The notes under the pieces are model-generated. The model worked only from the letters and a program-made list of their open reading frames with translations, was not told the origin of the DNA and made no database searches. From positions 129,420,516 to 129,484,515 of the forward strand of contig NC_089980.1 in assembly GCF_036417845.1 (NCBI RefSeq): a DNA stretch of 64,000 bases, in the 5' to 3' direction. Within the stretch, counting starts at the first letter, position 1, and each line of letters begins with the position of its first letter. This document shows, piece by piece, positions 35,011 through 47,456 of this stretch. The position numbers and the translations under genes were made by a program. The DNA comes from Apteryx mantelli (lineage: Eukaryota > Chordata > Aves > Apterygiformes > Apterygidae).

Positions 35011-36802
35011 TTAGAGTATTAAAATTAGGCAAAGGGAATGACAGCTTAAATAAGTAGTTGGTCTTAATTCTTTAAAAAACAGGAAAGTATTTTTGGTTCA
35101 ATTTTTTATTTTGGCTATGGTTTTCATATCATGGAAATTATGGTATTTAGGTATCCCCCTCTAGTTCTATCATATTTACTTCATTAATAATATTTCTAGG
35201 AGATATTATTTATTTTTCTCAATCAGTGAATTCAATACTGTTTATTGATAAAAGAAAATTGGTCACAGTTTATTGGTAATCATATCTGTGCATGGAGCAT
35301 ACTTTGCAGTTATGCATATATGTTCCCATTTGCAACTGATCTTTCTAAATGAAAGATGCTGGTCAAGAATATGAGTCTATCCCTTATATTTGAATGTAAA
35401 AATATGAACCAGAATATTTTAATCTCATACTTTTTTAAATCAAAGATTCATCAAAACAAATAAACCAAAGCCTTTATCAAAGAGAACTCCAGAAGGAAAA
35501 CATAAATAAAAGTAATTTATACTGTAATGTATAGCCAGAATTGGTCTTTAATTGTTTGAAATTGAAATGCATAATAATAATAATACACAATACATAAGGT
35601 TTTATTACATCATTATTTTAGAAGGATTTCGTTGACACTGAAACAATATCTCTGAATTTTTTTAATAGTAAAACTTTTCAGAAGGTGATATAAATAAAAT
35701 GATCCTGTAGTCACCACTTACATGACAAAAATTACTCATCAGGTAATCAAATTGAGTTCAGTAGCATTGGAATTGAACACAGTGGGACTAGAGCTGGATT
35801 TTTTTTTTTTTTCAGAAAAGCTATTACTTTCTCTGAATGTAGAATTTAATTGACAGAAACTTTTTGGAAGTATACTTATTTTTTGTGAATTGTGCAAGTA
35901 TATTTAAAATAGAGTTACCACATTTTTTATCATATCTTTAAAAGAAATTATTATTATTATTAAATTTATGTCAATATTTTATACATATCTTAAGAAGCGG
36001 TACACAATATTGTGAAATGAAATGAAGCCTGATTCTTTTGGGCTGAATGGATCATTTTTTCAGCAAGAAAGACATTTTGACTTTTTGAATACCCTGAAAT
36101 GTTCCAAAGAAATGTATGTGGAGTTAATTTAAACTTTTTTTGTTTTCTCCATTGAATTGAATTAACTGAATTAACCCTCATAGCTCTAACACAGATTTAT
36201 GTTTCTAAATGTCACATTACAAGAAACAGTTCTACATTTGTTTATATATATTTTAATCTATTGGTGGATAAATCTGGCTTAGTGTGTAAACATACAGCTT
36301 TTAAGTTTTCAGAATTTTACACAAATTCAAATCAAACAGAATTAGTTAATTTTCAACTGAAGTATTGCTAAACTAATATGCAGGTGTACTATATGGAAAG
36401 AAGCCAGAAAAAATACTTGAAAACTTGTACAGTGAAATCACAAGAATTTACAAATGATGATGGGTCATGCTTTTAATTACACTACATGCATGCCTGCATG
36501 TAAGCAGGCAGAAAGGGGGTTTAATCTTGGCTGAGTGAGTCTGAGGAAATGCCATCTTGTTTTAAGTGTTCTGTAAGTCACAAATCTTCTCGTTCTTTTT
36601 GCATTTTTTTTAATAATTCAGATTGTTACTGACGTCCTTTTAACAAATAACAGTTGCTGTCTTTAATGTAAAGTTCTTCTTGAAGCAGGAAAAGTACTGT
36701 CTGTGAACTAAACAGATATAGGACTCTGAAGAAATCTGAATGTTTACTGAATTTATTTGAATAACTTTGTCCCATAAATTTGGCACATATAGAAAGACAT
36801 AT
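35011..36802. other. Non-coding stretch
   Basis: Very AT-rich. A run of 14 T lies at 35799-35812 and short TAA/TTA repeats near 35576 and 35950. Nothing else is recognised. Confidence 0.5.
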
Positions 36803-36903
36803 GGGTTTAATCCTCCACTTCACTACAGCAGTTTTACACTGGTGTAACTTCATTAGAGTTGCAAGGGTGTACAGTTGGGATAACAAAGTGGTGAATCAGA
36901 CCC
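36803..36903. mobile_element. MITE-like repeat with terminal inverted repeats
   Basis: The termini GGGTTTAATCC and GAATCAGACCC are imperfect inverted repeats. Internal arms TTTACACTGGTGTAAC and GTTGCAAGGGTGTACA are also inverted around a short centre. This is the architecture of a small non-autonomous palindromic element of about 100 bases, common in reptile and bird DNA. It carries no coding capacity. Confidence 0.7.
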
Positions 36904-39900
36904 ACGTGTTTCATATCCCCTGGGAGTTGTATATCACATGCTTCTCAGATATGGTGCATATGGACTGGCATGTAATATCTGTGTGACAGGTACTATATCA
37001 TATTAGTTCATGTGAACCAATATATTATCATATATATTGCACTGGGTAAAATATATACCATACAGGTTCAACCTATCTGAAAGAGGAGGAAAAGTACTAT
37101 GAAGTTATGTAAAATCTGCAGTTGGAATAAGCATTAAGTGCTTACAGCTCTGCCTGTGTTCAGGTGTTTTAGATAAGAGGCCAAGGACCTGCTCCTATGG
37201 GTAGAGCTGGTTCATCTCTACAAGCCTAGAGCCCAGGGCCAAATTTCACTGGGTGTAGAGAAGTGAAGAGCATTGCCTGTGGAAGACCATCACCACTTCC
37301 TGAAACATCTGAATGAGTTTTTGAGTTTGGGGGTTTTTGTTTTGTTTTGTTTTGTTAAAATCCCAACCAAGCTATGACCCAGCCCAAGCCTGTTTATGTT
37401 ATGAGATCTGATGAGACTGTAGCACAAGACAAAAAATTTGACTAACAGCTGTAGAAAAAAAACACTGCAGTGTTCTGATCTGTGTACAAGATTCACAGCA
37501 TATGTTAAATAGTTATTGTGTGCAATGGAATGAACTTAATTGTATTTAGCCATGCTGTAATTTGCGAACCAATTGTTAAAACATGCTGCAGGATGTCAAA
37601 CTCATATTTTTAATAAGCTGGGCAAGCTATCAAGTGGTCAATGTTCTTTTGCTTCAGCCTTTTGTGATTAGTTGCCTTGCAGGCAGATTTGGACAGTTAT
37701 ATGGAAACAATACAAGGATGAACAAAGAAGGAACTGGAGTGATAATTTGAGAGAGTAACTGGGAAATTGGTCAAAGGAGAAAAAAGCATGATGTAGATGG
37801 TTCACTGCATGTTGCTTTTTATCCTGTTCACTTAAAAACAATGTGCTGTAATTTATGGGTAGACAGACCTAGTTAATCCTTGCTTGGTTTATGTAGATGC
37901 TTGGTTGTCCAAAAACCCTAAATCAGTTTTATAGTATGCATTACATGTACTGTTGACTGGCTGACCTGAATAAAATGAAGTTTACAAACTGGTTTTGATT
38001 AACCATGTCTGAATGTAGACATTTAGCCTATTATTAAATTTAGAAGCCATTGGTTTATATTTTGTTTTATTGCTAATCGTCTTTTACATTACTGTCAGAG
38101 TTTCCATAATGTCCAATTAAAAAACAAGCGTTGCACACAGATAAATGAAAGCTCTCCAGGCCTGTGAGAGTAGTGTAGAATGTATTTGCATAGCACCCAT
38201 TCAACTACATTGTATTACCGTGGAAGAATTACTGCCAGGGACAAAAGACATTGGAGTCTCTTTTCTCCACAGCAAACTGGATGGATGGGCTGTTTGACCA
38301 GTACTGCTCTACTGGGTTTAGGTATAACAACAAAAACTACTGGAAGCCCACCTTTCCTGACCATTCACTCTGATAAACTGGTTTCATCCTAGACATTTTG
38401 CTAGGTATTCGTTGCAGTATTTCTTTTTGAAGGCTTAGAAGAGCAGGCACCCAAAAACAGAACTGAAGATATCCCAAGCTGGGCTCTTATGACTACTGAA
38501 CCCTGTGATCGTATAGAATTAGAGCTAGATACATCATCTCCATCTCTGCTAATAAAATAATTAGGGCTGGCATGGGCCCAGGCGTTGCCACATGGTCAAC
38601 CATACTGTTTGTCAGCACAGTCCCTGGCCTGCTTTTCACCTCTGCCAACAACCTCTCTTCCAGATGCTGCATAAAGAGCCACTGAGGAATGGTTCCAGAG
38701 GTGCTTCCCAGACGGCAGTCTGGAGGTAGCCACCTAGTTTTTGGAGTAAGAGAGTTTAGTTGTATGTGTGAAACCTGTGCCATGTCAGTTGGCCAGAGGA
38801 TGGTTCATGGTTCATTTTAGTTTCTGCTGTAATATAGCCATTAATGTGCTTTTTGCAAAGAGCTATGACTGAAGCTCCTGAGGCACATTGCCTCAGAGAA
38901 GACCCTAAAAAATCCGTTTGTATGTTGCCTATCTGAAAAGGAAAACAAACTGCATGAATAGCTATTATGCTTACTGATGCTTACAGAATGCTAGCCTAAG
39001 TTCCATCTGAAATCTATTGTCCCTGACTCTATGTTTTGAGAATGGCAGCTCATTAAGATATCAAGTATCTTAATACACATTCCCAGCAAAAGTACGAACT
39101 GTAGATTAAAATCTGTTTTGTGTTGAACCTGTGGGACTGAAGAATTCCACTTTAACTCCAACATTTACTTTGAGTATGAAAGGGCTGGGACGGATCGTTT
39201 GCTAAGAGACTGATTTCAAGGTATCTCAAGTTGATTTCCAGCTTTCATTTCAGAGGAAACATGTAGTCACGAGAATACCAAAACAAAACATGATGTGCTA
39301 ACAGTAAAAGAAACGCCCAGCTGGAAGTGAGAGGGGAAGACAACAGTACGCCCATCTCATGCGCTTTTCACACAGAATGAATGGACTAAGTCTGATTGCA
39401 TGTACCTTCTCCACAACCACTGGGTTGGCCTGGTTTCAATTCTGTAATTGTGGAATAGGAGACGCTTACATTTGTGGGAAGGTGGTAAAAAATCATTCAT
39501 TGTCTGTCCCCCACCCCGATCCTCTGCTCATTGCAATTTATCCGACCTTTGTAAGCATTGTGTGCTGTTCCCTTGAGACATGCATAGGAATGCAGCCCTT
39601 ATTGCCTCCAGCCCTCCCTCCTCCTCAGCTGAGATTCAACTTTGCATATCATGGAGTAAGTCTCTGTTAACAAACCATCCCTTCCAGCTTCTTGACGTCC
39701 CCAAAATAAATGTTCCATCTTACAAAACGGAACCAAAGCTCACAGCAGGGGCAACTGCAACAAGTCTCTTACCTCACTGTAGCCTGGAGTCTGCAGAGCT
39801 TAAAATGTGATGAAAGTTGGGATCATGCTTCTTCACTCGCAAATCAGGAGGGGCATGCTATTTCTGGATCACTCACACCTTTTGAGTCAAACTTCCTGCA

Positions 39901-42819
39901 GGAGCCAAAATGTGAATACTGAAAAAATAAAAGAAGTCCTGTTTTACATCTGACCATCATTAAACTAGAGCTACTGTTACCATCCATCTATGTTCTGTCC
40001 ATAAACCCACTACTTCAGTAGAGGCCATAGGGAAAACTGAGGTCTCCCATTCCTGCTTCTCTGAGGAACAGGCAATAGTTAAGCAATCTACCTCTGAACA
40101 GGAAATATACTGAATGGAGAATGAACAGATAAATCTGCTTGGGGAAAGAATCTGTATTCCTTAGATTTTAAGAGGTTTAGGAAAAGACTAGGGAACTTAT
40201 TCTTATAGAAGGGATAAAATGTGGAAGTGATGGATTCTATTACTGTTGTAGAAGCACATTTTCTCCTGAGAATGTTTCGTGCACCTCTGCCCAGCTGGAA
40301 TATTTTTGACCTTAACACCTTGGCAGAATATCATTGAACTGTGTCAGGAAGTTCAACCTTTTTGTGTAGGAATGTTTTCCCCCAATAACTGAAGTTCGAG
40401 GTTTACTGTGCTTGTCCTTCTGAAATATATTTTCACCAGAATGACATATGAAGTTCAAAATAAATGAATTGTTATTATCATAAATTGCAATAGTACCTTC
40501 TGATTCCAGGGTGACAAAATTCACAGAGTTCATGGCCAGAACAGTCTGTTATATTATTAAGTATAATTTTATTGTGTAGTATATATCCGGTAAATTTCTC
40601 CTGGTTACTCTTAAGTGAGCCTGTTTCTTGAGTCTGATACCTTACAGGAAAAGTCCTGATCTGAAGATACTAAGTGAAAAAAAGACATAATTTTGCTGTG
40701 TAATTTCTTCCAGTGAATACTTGTTCTCACTGTTAAAAATGAGTACTTTTTTCCTAATTTGAATTTTCTGACCTCAGCTTGTACTTATTTGTAGGTATGT
40801 TGTCAAGCAAGAGCTTACCTATTAAAAGAGTTTGGGATTTCAAGTGTTCCCTTTTGACTTTGGGACTTGGCAACTTTTGAAATATTAAATTTTGAGGCAT
40901 AAACAATGATAACTAGCAAAATAAAAGTTACAAAACTCATAACAATGAAGTGGGATCATTCTCATAGGTTCAGCTATAGCTCAGTTACAGAAAAGTATTA
41001 TCTGTCCATATTCAAATTCACTAAGTAAGTCCTAAACAGAACAAATCCCTTTTCCATTTATGAGAGTATACAAGCAGCAGCAGGAAAAGAAACATGATCT
41101 GACAGATTTGATTATCCTGCAGTAGGCCTAGAAGTCATAACTGCATATTCCAAAGAGGTGCATATGATGGGATGATGTCAAAACACCTGGGCGAAACACT
41201 GTCAGCTCATTGTCTTCTATTTGCATGATTCCTGTGTGGCTGTCAAACAGCCTGCATAGTATGTTGTTTTTAATAAAAGAAATGAGTGAAGGGAATGAAG
41301 CAATTGCAAAGCCGTTCGGTTGAAAGCAGGTCCTTCACAAATGATTGGATAATTAAAATATGAATGTAGCTAATCCATGTTGACATTTTTATAGCCTTTA
41401 CATGAAACAACCTTTAAGGGTATGGTGGAGTAGTGAGATAAGATTCTATGGGAGGACCACTGGCAGTTGATCACAGAAAAAGAAGGTATCATATGAAGAA
41501 AATGCTAGTTTAAACTGAGCATAAGAAAATAAACTTAATGCCTAAAAATAAACATCAATGGGAATCTCCTACATAGAAAATCACTGCTAAAGAGGTTGTA
41601 TACATAATGATGAATCCATAGCAACAAGCAGTAAGATATCCCAGGGACAGCTGAAATGCAGCATTGCACACCCTTAGGTGACATGGAGAAGACAAATATA
41701 TTCTGCCAAATATTGGGCGGAAGTGGGGACAGTACATTGCCTTTGTATTGCTCATGTAGCTTCTGCACTAACACAGACACTTTTGACATACCTGTCCACT
41801 CTCCATGTCCATAATTTTATACAGCTGAAACATTTAAGAAAAGCCAAAATAGTGGTTCAAGATTTGGCAAATAAGACACCCATCTGTGTGTGTAGAGAAC
41901 AATATATTTAATATTCCAGTATTCTTCAGTGTAACAAAGAAAAGGATAAAGTGATACAATAGCTTGGAATTTGAAGACCAGAAAAAATAAGATTGGAAGT
42001 ATGCTGCATGATTTTCACAGTGATGCAATTCACAGTGAATGTTGCACAGTGAGGACTGTAATGGATTTGACATCATGTAAAATAAATAAATAATGGAAGT
42101 CTTTCTAACAGATAAGCTCTAGCTGCCCATTGCTAAGTTATGGGGCTTGGTAAACGTACTCTGGTGCTCCAGAATTCTTGATGTAAGATATTGGGCCTAT
42201 GCTATTCAACAGAACCATTTGTAGCAGAAAACTTAATGCCATGCTTTGGAATATGATGGATTCATTAGCTTCAGATATTGCTCATGCTTCCAGGACATGA
42301 AGACTTTTAAATTCAATCAGACAGTAAGTCCAAAACAGGATGTGCATGCAAGTTGTTTCTAATCAGTATCGTTGCATATGAGCCAGTAATGGACAGAGAC
42401 CACTGTATTAGAACAGCATAAAATCTTTATCTGTAATATCAAGAACTCTATGAAAGTATAAGTGACAGGAGAAGGACTCTCAAATTCTGGGCCTTTTTGT
42501 CTTTGCTTGACCCCAACCATATGTTAAACTAGTCCTTGAGAATAATTTAATATACCAATAGCTTTTCTCAGCTGTCCATGACCTATTTTAGATCATGGTA
42601 TCTGGAATGCATAGTGCTCTCCTCACGTGTTCTCCCTTTTACCTTCTGAAGATTGGGTCAGGCTCTTCTTCCAACCAGGGAATCTGTTGTCACTAAAACA
42701 TTAAAAGCAAAACAGGCCATAATCTCTCCGGGTTGAATTTGGTCTGCTAATTCATACAAGTTGTCAGTGGGAATTTGGCACGAGTCACCTATACAGAATC
42801 TGAACTGTCACAGGGCATA
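36904..42819. other. Non-coding stretch
   Basis: No supported gene in about 5.9 kb. It includes a TTTTG microsatellite at 37334-37356. An 'AGGGCCAAATTTCACTGGGT' block near 37236 may be one end of a MITE-like repeat. A 96-codon minus-strand frame at 38783-38493 and a 103-codon plus-strand frame at 39359-39670 have no recognisable domain and no splice context. Confidence 0.45.
37334..37356. repeat. (TTTTG)n microsatellite
   Basis: Four to five TTTTG units in a row. Confidence 0.9.
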
Positions 42820-43165
42820 AAAATGAAAAACAGGAAAACAGACCGGAAAAAGTTGTTCTTTACAAAACGGTAATGAACTTCTGAAACTTGCTGCCCCGGG
42901 AGGCTGTAGAGGCAGGCAGTGTCAGCATGTTCAAAAAAGGGATTAGACAAATGAATGCATGACAGGTCTATAAAAAGGTATTAAAAGGACCAGACAGGTA
43001 TGTATTCCCTAGCATCCCTCATACGATGGTTGTGAATGACGGGAGATTTTAAGGGGAATGTACTACAAAAAGTGGCCAGGATCATGTGCTCTCACATTCA
43101 TCTCCTTTTGCCACTGTCCGAGACAGAATACTGGGTTAGATGGTCTGAGGACAAGTTTTTTGCTC
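42820..43165 (+). mobile_element. CR1 LINE 3' end remnant
   Basis: The 5' part resembles the CR1 3' segment that encodes and follows the ORF2 end (AAAAGTTGTTCTTTACAAAA, then a 'CTGCCCCGGGAGGCTGTAGA' block). The 3' end reads CACTGTCCGAGACAGAATAC and then TGGGTTAGATGG. These match the typical CR1 'CACTGTCGGAGACAGGATAC' plus TGGGCTAGATGGAC tail. It belongs to the same old type as the element at 8.75 kb. Confidence 0.85.
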
Positions 43166-45119
43166 CAGGAATGCAAGAGAAAAATAGTGAGGGAATACTA
43201 ACTGAAAATTCTGCTTTCAGTATAAATCTGGAGGGAACCCTTCAATATCAGTAGAGGCATCTTAATTTTACACTTGTAAATGAGTGCAGAATATGAAGCA
43301 GTGCACTTAAATATGTAAGAATTTCTGGTAGATGTGGCACAAATTATCCCAAGGTAGAAAAATGTTTGAGAAAATCTTGACTGTATTCCTTTAGAATGAG
43401 TAACTTCTGCAGGGATAATATTCTCCTTTTTTCTTCATGATAAGAAAAAGAAATATTAGGCCAATTCTTGTATGTGTAAATTAATGCAGGTCAGTTGAAT
43501 TCTGTGTAAATACTCTGCTATGCACAAGCTGAGCAGCTGACTTTTGGAATTTTTAACTCCACAACTCCACATATTACCTCTCAAAGGTATTAATCAACTA
43601 CTGAGCTAACCCTGAAATCATGGAAAATTTGATAGAGGGTGGATCCCAAGAAATTTAAGTGAATTAGTCTCATTTCATGTGGAAAATTGGAGAGAAATAT
43701 GCATACATTAAGGAAATATGCAAGCTAATGTCCTAGATGTTTATTGTTTCCATATGTTTATTTCTAAACAGAGTAATTTAAGAAACCCACATTGGACATA
43801 TGGAAAAAATATGGAAGAAAATCTGACCGAAAAATAGGGAAGCAAACCTAAAATGAGAAGCTTGTTTAGCTTTTTCTTCAGTTCTTTCCATCTGCAGGAA
43901 AGATTTTTAATAGAAAGTTCCTGAGGCCACTGATGTTGCTGATCGGTGCACTGATCATATCTGCAAATCCCCCTGTATGCTTTTCTGCATTACCCCCTTT
44001 CCCCTCTTCCCTTCCCTTCCCTTCCCTTCCTCCTTCCCCCTTCTCCCTTTTCCTCTCACCTTTTCCCCCTTCCCCTTTCCCCTTCCCTTCTTCTGCCTTC
44101 TGGTTCTCTGTGCAGTACGCTCAGAGCTTGCTCTTACTTGGCCATCTCACTCCCTTCATCCCACTTCTTTTTCTCACTCATACAGCTAAATGTTTCATCC
44201 TTACAGCAAAATTGACACAAACAGAACCGTTCACTTTCCTTCCCACTTGTCAGCACCTGGAATAGCAGCTGCTCAGTGATGCCTGTACTCACATGATGGA
44301 TGTTATTTTTCCTATTTTCCCTCTATAGATTATTGTCATTGCTTTCTTCATTGTGACCTCAAAAATCATTCTTACTTCTTCAATCAGTTGCCAAAATATT
44401 ACATCAGAGCCTGCTTTCTTCTCCTTTTCCATAACAGCAGCCATTCCAAGTGCGTTTTCCAGTAGTTTTTTTGTCCACCAATATGGGCTGTGACACAGCG
44501 GAAGTGGCACGGCTGTAGTCTGGCATTAAACAAGTGACATTTGTACTTGTTGTTCCTCCTTGGGTGTAACCTAGAACTCTTTTGGATTCTCCATACTTAA
44601 GCATATTCGATGTCTGAGAAGGGAGAGGTTTCCTCTGCAGTAGAAGAGTGGGGTCATTTACCTTTGCTTGTGGCTACTCCATGTGGAAATCGAGTTCATG
44701 GATGCTTTCTGGTAGATCAGCTGGTGTAATCTCGTACTTGCGGTACTGAAGAGTATCCTTAGTTCAAACGGAGGAATTACTCGAGTTGATTTACTATGAG
44801 TGGGTATTCTCAATGAAATAAATTTAGAAAAAGGTTACAATTTAACTAGAAAGGCAGGAGATGCCAAAGCCCGTATCATCCCTGAAAATGACCGTTGAGC
44901 TCAGCTTTGTGTAGCAGGCAAATAGCTGGAGAAAACTACCATTGGTCTGACTTCTTAGTCAACCTAACCCAAATAATATGAACTGTATAAACAATATTGA
45001 AAGGAGGTGGAAAATATGAACTATAAGGATAATTCTTTTCTTTATGTATCTTTACAGCCTTGTAAGTAGAACACACTGGATTGAACACAAAAGACTTCAT
45101 TGTTAGTGGCAGTGTTACT
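43166..45119. other. Non-coding stretch with pyrimidine tract
   Basis: No gene supported. It contains the pyrimidine tract listed separately at 43990-44100. Confidence 0.5.
43990..44100. repeat. (CCCTT)n homopyrimidine tract
   Basis: About 110 bases almost entirely of C and T, starting with several CCCTT units and continuing as irregular CCTTTT/CCCC runs. Long open frames rich in Pro, Phe, Ser and Leu across it are low-complexity artefacts. Confidence 0.9.
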
Positions 45120-45355
45120 GTGATGTCTGAGATACTTGGGACCCTGTTGTGCTAAGTGCTGTAAAAACAGAAAGTAAAAATCTACTCCAAGGAGTTTACG
45201 GTCTGGATATAAGACAAGAGAGAACAGATAGTTATAGAGAAATGGGAGAGCACAGGGAAACTATGAGATAATTTTGGTCATTATGACAAATAGTGATCTC
45301 AGCATTCTAGCATTCTCACTATCGTTAAGTGTTTTGTAGACATCATGGAAAATAT
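45120..45355 (+). mobile_element. Ancient sauropsid interspersed repeat
   Basis: The order of blocks matches a repeat I recognise from turtle, crocodilian and bird DNA. GGACCCTGTTGTGCTAAGTG leads, then 'CCAAGGAGTTTACGGTCTGG', 'ATAAGACAAGAGAGAACAGA', 'GGGAGAGCACAGGGAAACTA' and 'AAGTGTTTTGTAGACATCAT'. The element is non-coding and its class (SINE-like or DNA transposon-derived) is uncertain to me. Confidence 0.65.
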
Positions 45356-47219
45356 TGGGTGGAAACAAAACTCCTGTTTATTATTATAAACAGAGTGTTC
45401 AGAAATCTTTTTGTGGTCTGTTACAGTTGTAGAGCAATCCATTTAAAATGGACTGATACCATGTTTCCTCATTGTGTAGCAATGGGACAAGTAACTTAAT
45501 ACAGATAAGTAGAATGCTGGGATTGTGAGCTTTGTCTTGCAAACACAATTCCAAGTGAGACACACCAGAATAAGGCTTACTGAATAAAATATAACTTTGC
45601 TGAAAGCCTTGGGCCAGGACAAGGACCGTAATTAGGACCATGTCATGTCATAGGCATGACATAATAAATGTATTTTAATATATAGTAGTAACTGTAGAAA
45701 ATTTATCGAAACAAAACTGCATGTGGTCTCTTTTAAATGCCTGGGCCCATGGACTTAGGCTCTAGGCTCCTGTGTTGTGAGGAAACCTAACAACCAGGAC
45801 ATGCAGCAGGTCCAATGCTGGATATGTTGACCTTATTGCCCATGCAGTGAGGACTGTGCGTTGCATGTATGGTGATGTGCAGAGTTCAGGTGCATCTGTT
45901 TGCCATGCTCAGCCCTTTCTGGATTCTAAGGAAAGTCTTGGTTCAGAAGACTACACAAAGTCTGCTAGACATAAAATATGTTTACAGCAATCTACCTTTG
46001 CTATTGGGGCACGAACTTGGCCTAAGGCTTTCCAAGGCAGTATTAACTTCAAGCTTTCTATATTCCTCATGCATCAGAATGTTAGAGCATCACAAGGAAA
46101 TAACATAAAGTAACCAAAAAACCTTGCCAAAACCTTCCTGAGCAACTGCTACAAGGACGGTGAACCAAACCTAGGCCATACCCATCTCAGGAACTTGTTG
46201 CAGAGGGGAAAGGGGCATGGCTGAGTCAGAAACCTGGAGAGCACATCTTTCTTCTGCTGGCTCTCCCACCACAATGGCATTGGAGGGGCAAGGGTAGCGA
46301 CTCATGCTGCCAGATCAACAGCCCTGTGATTGCTGGTTTCTGCTCAGCATACTCTATTCCCCCTGCTAACATGAGTCTTTTGCTGATGGGTCATGAAGGG
46401 GATAAAACTGCACAGAACTAAGATCCAAACACTGCTGAATAGCATTTTTTGACAACATACTTTTTTTGGAAAGGAAACCATTTGCAGGTTCTGTATTTCA
46501 CTTCTACATTAAAAAAGCAGCATTTTTTATCTTAAAATTACTTTTCTAAGCAATGGATAGCATTTGGAAAAATAATTTGAACGGTCAAAAAAGAAGTGAA
46601 ATATTACAACATACCTCATTTTTTTTCTTTTAGTGTTTAAATTCCTGTGTGAATACAGATACCGCATACATCCTAAGTGGCACCGTAGTGAGACTGCTGG
46701 ATTCAGCTCAGAAGTCTCTCAGCACAACTCCACAGAAAACCCAAAACACTGGGATACTGCAGGAGTTAACAACAGGAGCGTCTGCATGTTGACCTAAGAA
46801 TCTATTCAGGTATAGGTGTCTAAGATGACATCCAAAATAACTCTAAGTTGCCCAGAATGCAACAGAAGTGGAACAGCTAAATCCTGGTAAAATGCTTAGG
46901 TACCCAGATTGCTACAGGGTCCTAAATATTCTGGTAAAAACATTGGGTGCCTGAAGTTCTATTGCAGCATGTGCTAGGAGGCAGCTTTTGCTGCAGCTAA
47001 GTGAAACCATGAAACCCTTGAAACCATGGTCCGAGAAGGATCCTCCCTTACAGAGGAAGTGTTCTTACAAGTAAACAGCTTGTGGCACCTGAGCTGCCTG
47101 ATGCATAAAGGCAATGTTAAATCCAATATGGAGCATAAGAGTCACAGCTACATTTAAAATACAAGGTCAAGGGAGAAGATAGGGAATTGAAAACAGCAGC
47201 TTCTGCTTCTACTTCCCAG
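45356..47219. other. Non-coding stretch
   Basis: No gene supported. Blocks near 46800-46960 (such as GGTATAGGTGTCTAAGATGA) faintly resemble the unclassified repeat family, possibly inverted. Confidence 0.4.
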
Positions 47220-47456
47220 GGCTGCGCCCAGCAGATTACACAATCAGGCTTGGTTAAGTGTCTGTCTGGCCCCATGAATCTTGAATTCTTGGCTGCATCA
47301 CAGAGCAGATTTCAACACCTTCCCCCTCTCCTCTGTGCATACATACTTGCATGTTTGCACAAACAAAGCATGGTGCATAGCCGGCTGCTCAGAGCCCTGG
47401 GAAATGGGAGCTGTGCGTTCAGACTCTCTCTAGCTGAAGTGGGAACTGAACACCAG
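47220..47456 (+). other. Candidate exon-like segment
   Basis: A strong acceptor (TTCTGCTTCTACTTCCCAG) and a strong donor (CAG followed by GTACGTCC) bracket 237 bases. One frame is open through the whole segment and phase 0 at both ends (79 codons). The local sequence is GC-richer than the background. The translation shows no recognisable domain, signal peptide or repeat. It may be an exon of a non-coding RNA, an unannotated coding exon, or a coincidence of splice-like motifs. Confidence 0.2.

Noticed and set aside
38493-38783. Minus-strand frame of 96 codons
   Set aside because: No domain, no splice context, and a length compatible with chance. I considered a LINE or DNA transposon origin but saw no family motif.
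43933-44265. Plus-strand frame of 110 codons rich in Pro, Phe and Ser
   Set aside because: It runs through the CCCTT homopyrimidine tract and is a low-complexity artefact.
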